A stretch of DNA of 64,000 nt from Maritimibacter sp. (GCA_017792445.1 CP051232.1:3136001-3200000), one strand, 5' to 3'. Positions 10,535 through 18,612 are shown, numbered from the stretch's first letter. The notes: generated by a model from the letters alone, not told the origin. Program-made: numbers and translations.

Positions 10535-11659
10535 ATGAACAAGCCATACGAGTCGCCCGGCCCCGTGGAGCGCGACTGGTCCGACGCGATCTCTTCCATC
10601 GAAGAGATCATCGACGACGCGCGGAACGGCCGGATGTTCATTCTCGTCGACCACGAGGACCGCGAAAACGAGGGCGATCTAGTGATCCCCGCCCAGATGG
10701 CGACGCCGGAAGCGATCAACTTCATGGCGACGCACGGGCGCGGCCTGATCTGTCTGGCCCTGCCCACTGAACGCATCGACGCGCTGGGCCTGCCGCTGAT
10801 GGCGTCGCAGAACTCGTCGCGCCACGAGACCGCGTTCACCGTGTCGATCGAGGCGCGCGAAGGCGTGACCACCGGCATCTCGGCGCACGACCGGGCGCGC
10901 ACCGTGTCGGTCGCCATCGACCCGACCAAGGGCGCCGCCGACATCGCGACGCCGGGCCACGTGTTCCCGCTGCGCGCCCGCGAGGGCGGCGTGCTGGTCC
11001 GCGCCGGCCATACCGAGGCCGCGGTCGACATCTCGCGCCTTGCCGGGCTGAACCCCTCGGGCGTGATCTGCGAGATCATGAACGAAGACGGCTCGATGGC
11101 GCGGCTGCCCGAGCTGATTGCCTTCGCGCAGAAGCACGGGCTGAAGGTCGGCACGATCTCGGACCTGATCGGCTATCGCCATCGCCACGACAACCTTGTG
11201 AACGAAAGCGCCGTGAAGCCCGTCACCAGCGAGTTCGGCGGCGAGTGGCTGATGCGCGTCTTCACCGACGAAACGCAGGGCGCCGAGCACATCGTGCTGT
11301 CGAAAGGCGATCTGACCACCGACGAGCCGGTTCTGGTGCGGATGCACGCGCTGAACCCGCTGGACGACGCGCTGGGCCTTGGCCCGCACCCGGCGGACGA
11401 ACTGCGCAACGCAATGCGCGAGATCGCCAATGTCGGGCGCGGTCTGGTGGTGATGCTGCGCGACCCGTCGATGAAGCTGGTCACGGACGGGCAGGTAAGC
11501 CCGCAGATCCTGCGCCAGTACGGGCTGGGCGCACAGATCCTGTCGGCGCTGGGCCTGACGCGTCTGGTGCTGCTGACGAACTCCCCGCTGCCGAAGGTGG
11601 TGGGTCTGGAAGGTTACGGGCTGTCCATCGAGGGCACCCGCGCGATACCGGAGAGCTGA
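10535..11659 (+). CDS. ribB: 3,4-dihydroxy-2-butanone-4-phosphate synthase with degenerate GTP cyclohydrolase II-like domain
   Basis: Makes dihydroxybutanone phosphate from ribulose 5-phosphate for lumazine synthesis. Residues 1 to about 220 form a full DHBP synthase domain with the acidic metal site (DHEDRENEGDLV) and GHTEAAVDISRLAGL. The C-terminal 150 residues align to GTP cyclohydrolase II, but its zinc-binding cysteine cluster is missing: the region reads VLVRMHALNPLDDALGLG. A separate ribA is therefore needed elsewhere. A 212-bp leader precedes it without a recognisable FMN riboswitch. ribH follows after 1 bp. Confidence 0.93.
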   Translation: MNKPYESPGPVERDWSDAISSIEEIIDDARNGRMFILVDHEDRENEGDLVIPAQMATPEAINFMATHGRGLICLALPTERIDALGLPLMASQNSSRHETAFTVSIEAREGVTTGISAHDRARTVSVAIDPTKGAADIATPGHVFPLRAREGGVLVRAGHTEAAVDISRLAGLNPSGVICEIMNEDGSMARLPELIAFAQKHGLKVGTISDLIGYRHRHDNLVNESAVKPVTSEFGGEWLMRVFTDETQGAEHIVLSKGDLTTDEPVLVRMHALNPLDDALGLGPHPADELRNAMREIANVGRGLVVMLRDPSMKLVTDGQVSPQILRQYGLGAQILSALGLTRLVLLTNSPLPKVVGLEGYGLSIEGTRAIPES

Positions 11660-11660
11660 C

Positions 11661-12212
11661 ATGGCCGGAACGGAAACCCACTATGAACTGCCGCTGCCGT
11701 CCTTCGACGAGCCGGTGAAGATGCTGATCGTCGTCGCGCCTTACTACAAGGACATCGCCGACGAGCAGATCGCGGGCGCCAGGGCCATCGCCGCCGAGGC
11801 GGGCGCCGAGGTCGAGCTGGTCGAGGTTCCCGGCGCGCTGGAGATCCCCAGCGCAATCGCCACGGCGCACCGGTTGTCGAATTTCGACGCCTATGTCGCG
11901 CTGGGCTGCGTGATCCGGGGCGAGACGACGCATTACGACACCGTCTGCAACGACAGTTCGCGCGGGCTGACACTGTTGGGGCTGCAGGGCTGCTGCATCG
12001 GCAACGGCATCCTGACCGTCGAGAACCGCGAGCAGGCCGTCGTGCGGGCCGAGGCCGCGGGCCAGAACAAGGGCGGCGGCGCGGCGGCCGCGGCGCTGCA
12101 CCTGCTGGCGCTGCAACGGCGCTGGGGCAAGCCGAAGGGCGGCTTCGGGTTCAAGCCCCTGGGCGAGGACACGCTGCTGGCCGGCGATGCGGAAGGACCG
12201 GCGACGGCATGA
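11661..12212 (+). CDS. ribH: 6,7-dimethyl-8-ribityllumazine synthase
   Basis: Condenses the ribB product with 5-amino-6-ribitylaminouracil to form lumazine. The 183-residue protein has the family hallmarks VPGALEIPSAI, ALGCVIRGETTHYD and the C-terminal NKGGGAAAAALHLL. It begins immediately after ribB and overlaps nusB by 4 bp (ATGA). Confidence 0.95.
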   Translation: MAGTETHYELPLPSFDEPVKMLIVVAPYYKDIADEQIAGARAIAAEAGAEVELVEVPGALEIPSAIATAHRLSNFDAYVALGCVIRGETTHYDTVCNDSSRGLTLLGLQGCCIGNGILTVENREQAVVRAEAAGQNKGGGAAAAALHLLALQRRWGKPKGGFGFKPLGEDTLLAGDAEGPATA

Positions 12213-12673
12213 CCCAGGCTCCCGACAAGAAACAGATGCGGTCCGCCTCGCGGCTTTACGCGGTGCAGGCGCTGTTCCAGATGGAAGCTTCCGGCCAGAC
12301 GGTCGAGGCGGTGCGGTCCGAGTTCGAGGATTTCCGCTTTGGCGCCGAAGTGGACGGCGACGAGATGGTCGAGGGCGACGTCGACCACTTCCGCAAGGTT
12401 CTGGACGACGCGGTGAACTATCAGGCGAAGATCGACCAGATGACCAACCGGGCGCTGGTGGCCAAGTGGCCGATCGCCCGCATCGACCCGACGCTGCGCG
12501 CCCTGTTCCGCGCGGCCGGGGCCGAACTGGTTCAGTCCGACACGCCGCCGAAAGTGGTGATCGTGGAATATGTCGACGTCGCCAAAGCCTTCTTCCCGGA
12601 AGGGAAAGAGTCGCGGTTCGTCAACGCGGTGCTGGATCACATGGCGCGCGAGGCGAAGCCGGAAGCCTTCTAG
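12209..12673 (+). CDS. nusB: Transcription antitermination factor NusB
   Basis: RNA-binding antitermination factor acting with NusE on rRNA boxA. It is 154 residues, all-helical, with the N-terminal SASRLYAVQALFQME and the C-terminal VDVAKAFFPEGKESRFVNAV signature. The ribH-nusB arrangement is common in bacteria. It is the last gene of the riboflavin operon. Confidence 0.95.
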   Translation: MTQAPDKKQMRSASRLYAVQALFQMEASGQTVEAVRSEFEDFRFGAEVDGDEMVEGDVDHFRKVLDDAVNYQAKIDQMTNRALVAKWPIARIDPTLRALFRAAGAELVQSDTPPKVVIVEYVDVAKAFFPEGKESRFVNAVLDHMAREAKPEAF

Positions 12674-12911
12674 GGCTTTCACTATCCTGCCATTCTGCGG
12701 CGCGTTGGTGCATATGACGCCGCCAGAATCGCACTTATCCGATAATCGAGCCCAAATGCTTTACTGTGCCCGGATTGCCTGACTTGGCGGCATTCCGGGG
12801 CGCAGGGCATTGCGACGTCGTGACTTGGATACAAATCTGAAGGACAGTCGGAAACCATAAAGGGGCGCCGGCCTCGGTGCCCCGCTGACACGACTTGATG
12901 GGAGCATTGCA

Positions 12912-13484
12912 ATGACCGACCCGATGAACGCTCCGGGCCAACAGCCCGGTAAACCGCCCGAAGAACTTCTGGAAGCGATCCGCGCGCACAAGGGGTGGTT
13001 CACCTTCCTTGGCGTGGTGCTGCTGATCGCCGGCATCATCGCCATCATGTTTCCGCTGTTCGCCAGCATCGCCGCGAAGGTCATGGTCGGGTGGATCATG
13101 CTGATCGCGGGTGCAATCAACCTTTGGGCCGCGTTCCAGACCCGCACGTGGGGCTCGACCATCTGGAACGCGCTGATCGCGATCCTGTCGCTTGCCGTCG
13201 GTGTCTATCTTGCCTTCTTCCCGCTGACCGGCCTGATCGCGCTGACGCTGCTTCTGGGGCTGACCTTCGCTGCGCAGGGCGTGTTCGAGATCATGATCGG
13301 CCTGCAAAACCGCGACTCGAAGGGCTGGGGCTTTCTTGCGCTGTCCGGTGCGCTGTCGCTGGTGCTGGGGATCATGCTGATGTTCGGCCTGCCGGGCACC
13401 GCAGCCTGGGCGCTGGGTCTGATGCTGGGGATCCACTTCGTCAGCTCGGGTATCTCGCTGCTGATGCTGGCCCGCTCGGTCTGA
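12912..13484 (+). CDS. HdeD/DUF308 family membrane protein
   Basis: A 190-residue membrane protein with about six hydrophobic helices starting at GWFTFLGVVLLIAGI. It shows the duplicated three-helix DUF308 pattern found in E. coli HdeD, where it is linked to acid resistance. The N-terminal 30 residues are polar and cytoplasmic. The preceding 238-bp gap holds only an 8-bp GGGGCGCC hairpin before the start and no other recognised signal. Molecular function is unknown. Confidence 0.82.
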   Translation: MTDPMNAPGQQPGKPPEELLEAIRAHKGWFTFLGVVLLIAGIIAIMFPLFASIAAKVMVGWIMLIAGAINLWAAFQTRTWGSTIWNALIAILSLAVGVYLAFFPLTGLIALTLLLGLTFAAQGVFEIMIGLQNRDSKGWGFLALSGALSLVLGIMLMFGLPGTAAWALGLMLGIHFVSSGISLLMLARSV

Positions 13485-13492
13485 TCGCGACC

Positions 13493-13518
13493 GAACCGGC
13501 GGCCAGGTCCGCCGGTTC
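13493..13518. terminator. Hairpin between convergent genes
   Basis: Perfect 10-bp stem GAACCGGCGG / CCGCCGGTTC with a 6-base loop between the ends of the DUF308 gene and the convergent ClpP-like gene. The following T tract on the plus strand is short and interrupted, so bidirectional termination is only likely. Confidence 0.5.
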
Positions 13519-14293
13519 AGCCCGTTTCTTCGACCGGCGTAACCATCGCGTAGTCCTCCAGTTCCTCGCGCAGCAGGATGTAGATTTCCTGCGGCGGCGT
13601 CACCAATGCGTGCTGCATCAGCGCCGGGTCGATGCCCATCTCCAGCAGGTAGCCAAGCACCTCGCCCTGACCGCGCTGGATGTCCTCGACGGCCAAAAAC
13701 GCGGGCAGCACGGTGCTTTCGTCGAAATAGTGCTGGTGAACGCCGACCTGCGCGCTGTCGGCGGCGCGCCGTTCGACGCCCGCGGCCAGCAGATAGGGGC
13801 AGGCGGACAGGCAGATGCCTTCCTCGCCGATCTCGGTGTCAAAGCCCGCCTCGCGGATCGCCCGGCCCATGTCCAGCGCGTCGGTGACCGAGCCGCCGGG
13901 ACTGTTCAGGCGGATCGTTTCCGGCGAAAGGCTTGTGGTTTCAAGGAAATCCGCAAACCGCACCGCGTCGCCGACCTCGATCGCGCCGGTCAGTTCCAGC
14001 ACGCCGGGGTCGTCCGGCGCCTCGGTGAACTGAAGCCGGTTCGGCATGTCGCTGGTGTCCGGCATGTCGGTGCCCGGAGACGGGCGGCGCAGCGGCAGGC
14101 GGTCGGGCTGGAACCGGCGGGTCTGGTCGCCGGGGCGGATCGGTTCGTCCATGCCCGGACTGCGGGGCGTGTAGCCAAGCTGCGGCAGGGTGCGCGCGAT
14201 GTCCTGCGCGAACAGCACCACGCCGATGGCGATCTGGAAGGCCAGCAGCGCGCGGATCGCGCGGGCTGTCGTCAGGCGGCCCGTCCGCTTCAT
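13517..14293 (-). CDS. Membrane-anchored ClpP-like serine hydrolase
   Basis: A 258-residue protein with one N-terminal membrane segment (AIRALLAFQIAIGVVLFAQ), a proline-rich linker of about 50 residues, then a ClpP/crotonase-fold domain from residue 95. The domain has IRLNSPGGSVTDAL, a candidate nucleophile in ICLSACPYLLAAG and a candidate histidine in VGVHQHYF. This resembles the periplasmic ClpP-like proteins of COG3904. The catalytic domain is predicted to face the periplasm. It overlaps the upstream coiled-coil membrane gene by 4 bp, so the two probably form a pair. Substrate unknown. Confidence 0.75.
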   Translation of the reverse strand: MKRTGRLTTARAIRALLAFQIAIGVVLFAQDIARTLPQLGYTPRSPGMDEPIRPGDQTRRFQPDRLPLRRPSPGTDMPDTSDMPNRLQFTEAPDDPGVLELTGAIEVGDAVRFADFLETTSLSPETIRLNSPGGSVTDALDMGRAIREAGFDTEIGEEGICLSACPYLLAAGVERRAADSAQVGVHQHYFDESTVLPAFLAVEDIQRGQGEVLGYLLEMGIDPALMQHALVTPPQEIYILLREELEDYAMVTPVEETG

Positions 14294-15606
14294 TCGTCGC
14301 CCGCAGCCTTGAACCGTTGCACCTTGGGGTCGGGGGCCTCGGCGGGCGTCTCTTCGGGCTGGGCCTTCGGCGTAGGTTCTGCCCGGCTGGTGCGGTCCAA
14401 CGCCAGCTCGACCTCGCGCACCGCGCCAAGGGCGGCGCGGAATTCGGCCAGCGTCAGCGTGTCTTCCACCCCGGCGCGGCCACGGCCCTGCCGGATCGCG
14501 GCCTGCGTCACCATCAGGATGAACACCAGCACGGCGGGCAGCAGGTCGATCGAGATCGCACCGGCCCAGGATGGAATGAAGTTCCCGGCGTACAGGATCA
14601 CCGCGTCGGCGGTGGAGACGGGGGTATAGGTGATGTCTGCGGGGGCGGGCAGGGCCAGCACCGCCTCGGCGGCCAGTTTCAGCGTTTCGGCCCGCTGCGA
14701 CAGGACATTCAGCACCGATGCGATGGTGGTGGACTGCTCGTCGCGGATTTCCTCGACCTCGGGCAGCACGACCGAGGCGGCAAGGTCGTCGGCGGATCGC
14801 ACGACCAGCGGCGCGACGGACAGTTGGCGCAGCGTCGTGATCACGCCCGCAAGGCGCACGGCTTCCTCGGAGAACGAGACCGAGCGCTGCTCGACCGGGC
14901 CGGGCTCGACCGTCAGGGCGCGCATCCGGCTGAGGATGGCGTTGCCCTCGGCGAAGGCCTGCTCGACCAGCGGCCCCTGCGCCTGGATCTGCTGTTCAAG
15001 TGCGGCCAGTTCCTCGGATTTCTGGCGCAGCACGCGGAACACCGCGCCGCGTCCGGCAAGGCCGGAAAGCTGGCCCGAGGCTTCCTGCTCGGACAGGTCC
15101 TGAAAGCTTTGGCGCACCCGCGCCACGTCGCGTTCCAGCGCCTGCGCCGAAATTGCGACGGAATGGGCACGTTCCAGCGAGGTCTGGTATTGCTGCACCG
15201 TGTTGGCGAGGTGCTGTTCCACCGCCGCCGCGCCCGCCAGCGCCGCCGCGTTCAGCCACGAGGACATCGCGACGATGGCGCAACAGCCAAGGCCCATGGA
15301 GACGAACAGGCCAGTGCGGGCGGCGGCGGTGCGTACTGCGGGCAGCAGCCGCATCATGTAGGACCAGAACACGAAGATCCCGACCGAGACCGCGACGGAA
15401 TAGGACATCGCCGCGAAGAACGACAACGCGCCGCTGTCATCCAAAAGCGATGAGACGCCGAGATAGGTGTAGATCCCCGACGCCACCGCCAGCACCGCAA
15501 GCGCGGCAGAGGTGAAGCTGTCGAGCCAGCTCAGGTGGCCTTCGAGTTCCTGCGCGTATCGCAGGCCGTGCGCCTCGGACGGGCTGAGCGGCTTGGGGTC
15601 GGTCAT
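14290..15606 (-). CDS. Membrane protein with periplasmic coiled-coil domain, unknown function
   Basis: A 438-residue protein that I cannot place in a named family. Three hydrophobic segments fill about residues 27-135 (FTSAALAVLAVASGIYTYL onward). A helical region of about 200 residues with coiled-coil character (LEQQIQAQGPLVEQAFAEG) follows. A final membrane helix near residue 365 (LLPAVLVFILMVTQAAI) precedes a charged tail rich in Pro, Glu and Ala. The long helical domain should lie outside the cytoplasm. It is translationally coupled to the ClpP-like gene. Confidence 0.7.
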   Translation of the reverse strand: MTDPKPLSPSEAHGLRYAQELEGHLSWLDSFTSAALAVLAVASGIYTYLGVSSLLDDSGALSFFAAMSYSVAVSVGIFVFWSYMMRLLPAVRTAAARTGLFVSMGLGCCAIVAMSSWLNAAALAGAAAVEQHLANTVQQYQTSLERAHSVAISAQALERDVARVRQSFQDLSEQEASGQLSGLAGRGAVFRVLRQKSEELAALEQQIQAQGPLVEQAFAEGNAILSRMRALTVEPGPVEQRSVSFSEEAVRLAGVITTLRQLSVAPLVVRSADDLAASVVLPEVEEIRDEQSTTIASVLNVLSQRAETLKLAAEAVLALPAPADITYTPVSTADAVILYAGNFIPSWAGAISIDLLPAVLVFILMVTQAAIRQGRGRAGVEDTLTLAEFRAALGAVREVELALDRTSRAEPTPKAQPEETPAEAPDPKVQRFKAAGDE

Positions 15607-15763
15607 TGCGGGTTCTCCCTGTCGAGCCGTTATAAAAGGCGATCGGCGCGTTTTGCACCAGTCACGCTTGCGTGGGCGCGGCAAATCGAACCCTCGTGGC
15701 GATCGTATCTTGACGGAACGGTAACAAAGCTCAGGTTAGACATAACAGATACGGGAGAGTTTC

Positions 15764-16072
15764 ATGCCCCAACTCGTTCGGTTCTACATCCGTCATACCC
15801 TGATCGGCTTTGCCATCGCCGCCGCTTTCGTGGCGGGGCTGCTGTGGTTCAACGTGGCGAACCTCTGGCATCTTGTGTCCCACTCGGACGTGGGCGTGCT
15901 GGCGGTGTTCTTGCTGTTCATGTTCCATGGCATCGTCTTCTCGGGCGTGCAGTTCGGCATCTCGATCATGCGGCTGGCCGAGAAGGACGATCGTTCGGGC
16001 GGCACCCGCGCACCGCAGCACGCCGACGTGCTGGTGCCGGTCCGCACCGAAGACCCGCGCCAGCGCCGCTGA
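15764..16072 (+). CDS. Small two-helix membrane protein
   Basis: A 102-residue protein with two membrane helices (LIGFAIAAAFVAGLLWF and VLAVFLLFMFHGIVFSGVQF) and a polar C-terminal tail rich in Arg and Asp. I do not recognise a named family beyond conserved alphaproteobacterial hypothetical proteins. ACGGGAGAG upstream of the ATG supports the start. Confidence 0.65.
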   Translation: MPQLVRFYIRHTLIGFAIAAAFVAGLLWFNVANLWHLVSHSDVGVLAVFLLFMFHGIVFSGVQFGISIMRLAEKDDRSGGTRAPQHADVLVPVRTEDPRQRR

Positions 16073-16227
16073 TCCGCGCGGTACGGCGGGGAAGGCCCTT
16101 GCGCCGCAAGCGTGCAGGGCGCCTTGCGCCGCCGTGACGTGATCCGGAACGGCATCGCTTTGATGCGCTATGCGGTGCCGGATGACAAAGGCACAGTTCC
16201 TCATTCCCTGACGTGAAGGGGTGCGCC

Positions 16228-16611
16228 ATGGCGATGACCCGGCTGATCCTTTACACCAAGCACCTTGACCGGATGGTCGCCTTCTACACCGCGCATTACG
16301 GCTATTTCGTCCACTCACACCCGGACGCCGACGACCGCATGACCGAGCTTCGGCCAGACGGTGACGGGGTCATCCTGCTGCTGCATCCAGCCGGAAAGGC
16401 GCAAAAGCAGGGGCAGGTGCAGGTGAAACTGGTGTTCGACGTCGAGGATGTGGACGCGGCGCGGAACAGTCTGATCGCGGCTGGGGTCGACGTGGGGCCG
16501 GTGCACCGGGCCGACGGTTATGGTTTCGCGAACATGAAGGACCCCTCGGGCAATGCCGTCCAGATCTCGGGCCGCGCGGCCTGGGACCGGGGCATGGCGG
16601 ATGCGGGGTAG
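16228..16611 (+). CDS. VOC/glyoxalase superfamily protein
   Basis: A 127-residue single-module vicinal-oxygen-chelate fold protein, typical of glyoxalase or bleomycin-resistance-like proteins. It opens LILYTKHLDRMVAFYTAHYG and closes FANMKDPSGNAVQIS, the standard last beta-strands. GAAGGGG precedes the ATG. Substrate is unknown. Confidence 0.78.
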   Translation: MAMTRLILYTKHLDRMVAFYTAHYGYFVHSHPDADDRMTELRPDGDGVILLLHPAGKAQKQGQVQVKLVFDVEDVDAARNSLIAAGVDVGPVHRADGYGFANMKDPSGNAVQISGRAAWDRGMADAG

Positions 16612-16643
16612 AGGCGGGACCACCACAAACGTGGAGTTTTCTA

Positions 16644-16830
16644 TTCCCGAGGACCTGTATATACAGGTGGGCGCCAGGTGCCAAAACCACGGTCTTGGTA
16701 GAGCCAGCTCCCTCGGAATTGCTTAAGGCCACCGGAATATTTCTCGGCACAGGAAGGGCAGTGCCCGCCAAGCCCCGACATAGGCCTGCACGCGGCACCC
16801 GGCAAGGGGCTCGTTCGCTTTCCGGGGCGA
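16644..16830. ncRNA. Structured gene-free region, candidate non-coding RNA
   Basis: The 322 bp between the VOC gene and mmcB show no convincing gene but dense dyad symmetry. TTCCCGAGG at 16644 pairs with CCTCGGAA near 16719 and encloses four hairpins: ACCTGTATATACAGGT, GGCGC-CAG-GTGCC, CCAA...TTGG and GAG-CCAG-CTC. A second domain follows, closed by CCGGAA (16734) with TTCCGG (16820) and containing AGCCCC...GGGGCT and GGGC-AGT-GCCC. Either strand could be transcribed. Known classes such as 6S RNA are possible, but I could not match one by eye. Confidence 0.35.
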
Positions 16831-16907
16831 CAAGCTGTTTTCACCTTTAACGATCACGGCAGGAAACAGGCGCGCAACGGGTGCCTTGTCCGAAAGCCTT
16901 GCGTTTT

Positions 16908-16922
16908 GTTCACGTAATGTTC
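16908..16922 (+). promoter_or_regulatory. LexA (SOS) box of mmcB
   Basis: GTTCACGTAATGTTC is an exact match to the alphaproteobacterial SOS operator GTTC-N7-GTTC. It ends 11 bp before the mmcB ATG, where LexA would block transcription. Confidence 0.85.
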
Positions 16923-16933
16923 ATGATTGCGAC

Positions 16934-17407
16934 ATGCCCGACACCATGCCCGACGACCTTGTCCCTCCGCAGAAGATGCCCGGCCAGCTGCTGGCACGGG
17001 GTGTGTGCCGACATTTGCTGAGCCACAATTTCGTGACGGTGGAAGAACTTACTCCGACACCGGGCCTTCGGGTCGACGTCATGGCGCTGGGTCCGAAGGG
17101 CGAGGTCTGGATCGTCGAGTGCAAGTCCAGCCGCGCCGACTTTCAATCGGACCACAAGTGGCAGGGCTATCTGGAATGGTGCGACCGGTTCTTCTGGGCG
17201 GTCGACGCCGATTTCCCGACCGACCTGCTGCCGGACGGCACCGGGCTGATCATCGCCGATGCCTACGACGCCGAGATCCTGCGCATGGCGCCGGAAGACA
17301 AGCTTCCCGGCGCGCGGCGAAAGGTGATGTTGCAGAAGTTCGCCCGGCACGCGGCGCTGCGCTGGCACGCGGCGCGCGATCCGGATCTGAACATGACGGC
17401 GTGGTAG
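16934..17407 (+). CDS. mmcB: MmcB family DNA repair protein
   Basis: A 157-residue PD-(D/E)XK nuclease-fold protein. In Caulobacter, mmcB is an SOS gene needed for mitomycin C resistance. Candidate catalytic residues are Asp48 in GLRVDVMALG, Glu62 and Lys64 in WIVECKSS, and Gln77 in HKWQGYL. Translation from 16934 is preferred because the LexA box would otherwise lie inside the coding sequence. It probably acts on damaged DNA in the cytoplasm; biochemical activity is inferred from fold. Confidence 0.88.
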   Translation: MPDTMPDDLVPPQKMPGQLLARGVCRHLLSHNFVTVEELTPTPGLRVDVMALGPKGEVWIVECKSSRADFQSDHKWQGYLEWCDRFFWAVDADFPTDLLPDGTGLIIADAYDAEILRMAPEDKLPGARRKVMLQKFARHAALRWHAARDPDLNMTAW

Positions 17408-17411
17408 CCGG

Positions 17412-17609
17412 TTACTTCCGCTTCTTGTTGGCGGTGCGGGCGCGGGCGGCGGCGGCGCGGATCTCTTCCGCGATTTCCTCGGCCTCTTCCGGGTCGAAAT
17501 CCATCGGGATCTCGATCCCGTTGCCCTCGACATAAATCCGCACCATGCCCTCCGAAGTCGGGCCGATCTGCAGATTGGCCTCGATGTCGCTTTCGCTGTT
17601 GATGCTCAT
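17412..17609 (-). CDS. Small acidic protein, DUF6324-like
   Basis: A 65-residue protein: a beta-rich N-terminal half (MVRIYVEGNGIEIPMDFD), an acidic helix (EEAEEIAEEIRAAAARAR) and a lysine-rich end. It resembles a small family conserved in Rhodobacterales that is annotated only as a domain of unknown function. It is convergent with mmcB, with a 4-bp gap between stop codons. Confidence 0.75.
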   Translation of the reverse strand: MSINSESDIEANLQIGPTSEGMVRIYVEGNGIEIPMDFDPEEAEEIAEEIRAAAARARTANKKRK

Positions 17610-17718
17610 GTCTGTGTTTCCTCGCGTGGATGGACGCGGCGGTACCGCAAGGCGCGGCGCGTCGCAAGGGTTCTTGACGGACGGGCGCGGACTGCGTCCG
17701 ATGCGCGGGGAGGATGCG

Positions 17719-18201
17719 ATGACGGAAACCGAACTGCGGCCCGCGACGCCGGATGACGCCGACTGGATCGTGAAAATGCACGGCGCGCTTTACGCCCGCG
17801 ACGAGGGATTCGACGAAAGCTTTCCCGCGCTTGTCGCCGAGATCGTCGCGGCCTTCTTCGCGGAGCACGACGAAACCTGCGAAAGCGGCTGGGTCGCGTG
17901 GCGCGAAGGTCAGCGGCTGGGCTGCATCTTCTGCGTCAGACAGGATGACCGCACCGCGAAGCTGCGCCTGTTCCTGCTGCTGCCCGAGGCGCGGGGCCTG
18001 GGGCTGGGCCGCCGCCTGCTGGCCGAATGCATGGGATTCGCACAGGCGAAGGGCTATGCGGGCATGCAACTGTGGACCCACGAAAGCCACCGCGCGGCCT
18101 GTGCGCTGTACGCCCGCACCGGCTGGCGGCTGTTGTCGTCGGTCAAGGCCCACAGTTTCGGGATGGACGTGACAGAGCAGCACTGGGCATACGAATTCTA
18201 G
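17719..18201 (+). CDS. GNAT family N-acetyltransferase
   Basis: A 160-residue GNAT domain acetyl-CoA-dependent acyltransferase. Motif A for CoA binding is clear (LPEARGLGLGRRLLAE), and the C-terminal NHAAR-like segment reads THESHRAACALYARTGWRL. GGGAGGAT precedes the ATG. Acceptor substrate unknown. It is the last gene before the tRNA-His site. Confidence 0.88.
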   Translation: MTETELRPATPDDADWIVKMHGALYARDEGFDESFPALVAEIVAAFFAEHDETCESGWVAWREGQRLGCIFCVRQDDRTAKLRLFLLLPEARGLGLGRRLLAECMGFAQAKGYAGMQLWTHESHRAACALYARTGWRLLSSVKAHSFGMDVTEQHWAYEF

Positions 18202-18252
18202 GCCAGAAGGCTCTTGCATTTGTGCGCTCATGGCGATACTTCGCCCGCCAGT

Positions 18253-18329
18253 GCCGCCTTAGCTCAGTTGGTTAGAGCGCTGGATTGTGGATCCAGAGGT
18301 CCCCTGTTCAAGCCAGGGAGGCGGTACCA
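18253..18329 (+). tRNA. tRNA-His (GTG anticodon)
   Basis: A 77-nt cloverleaf with acceptor GCCGCCT/AGGCGGT, anticodon GTG, T arm CCCTG-TTCAAGC-CAGGG and encoded CCA. Position 73 is A and the base before position 1 is T, so the usual G-1:C73 identity pair is absent, as known for many alphaproteobacteria. Its 3' half is duplicated 477 bp downstream. Confidence 0.95.
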
Positions 18330-18348
18330 TCTTTCCCGACAGTTGACC
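18291..18348. repeat. 58-bp direct repeat, copy 1 (attachment site inside tRNA-His)
   Basis: Covers the 3' part of the anticodon arm through the CCA end of tRNA-His plus 19 bp beyond. It is identical base for base to 18768-18825. Duplication of a tRNA 3' end is the hallmark of site-specific integration. Confidence 0.88.
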
Positions 18349-18375
18349 GGCATTTTTTACGCTGCCTCAGTTGTG

Positions 18376-18612
18376 CTACGTGTAGGCACGCGCCCGCATG
18401 TCGACCAATTCTCGTCCGTCGTAGCTCGGTCCGTTGGTAAGGATTATCAGTCCGACGAAGCCCTTGGCTTCGTAGTGCTCTGATAATTTGACCATGTCTC
18501 TCAGCGAACCTTCTGCGATCTTTCCGCCTCGCCAGTACTCGCCAGGTTGCGGCCCGGTGCCGTGCAACGCTGCGACCTGGTTCCAGTCAATTCCGCCGTC
18601 AGTACACATCAT
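18376..18612 (-). CDS. Small orphan protein inside tRNA-His insertion
   Basis: A 78-residue protein (or 76 residues from the second of the start-region ATGs) that I do not recognise. It begins MMCTDGGIDWNQVAALHG and ends with a hydrophobic patch (FVGLIILTNGPSYDG) and a basic tail. No signal peptide or clear membrane helix is visible. GCGAGGTGA directly upstream is a good ribosome binding site, arguing for real expression. It is the only plausible gene between the duplicated tRNA ends. Confidence 0.55.
   Translation of the reverse strand: MMCTDGGIDWNQVAALHGTGPQPGEYWRGGKIAEGSLRDMVKLSEHYEAKGFVGLIILTNGPSYDGRELVDMRARAYT

Noticed and set aside
16612-16933. tmRNA, RNase P RNA or SRP RNA in the structured gap
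   Set aside because: No tag-peptide codons, no RNase P core sequence and no SRP tetraloop motif could be found. The structure is reported only as an unassigned candidate.
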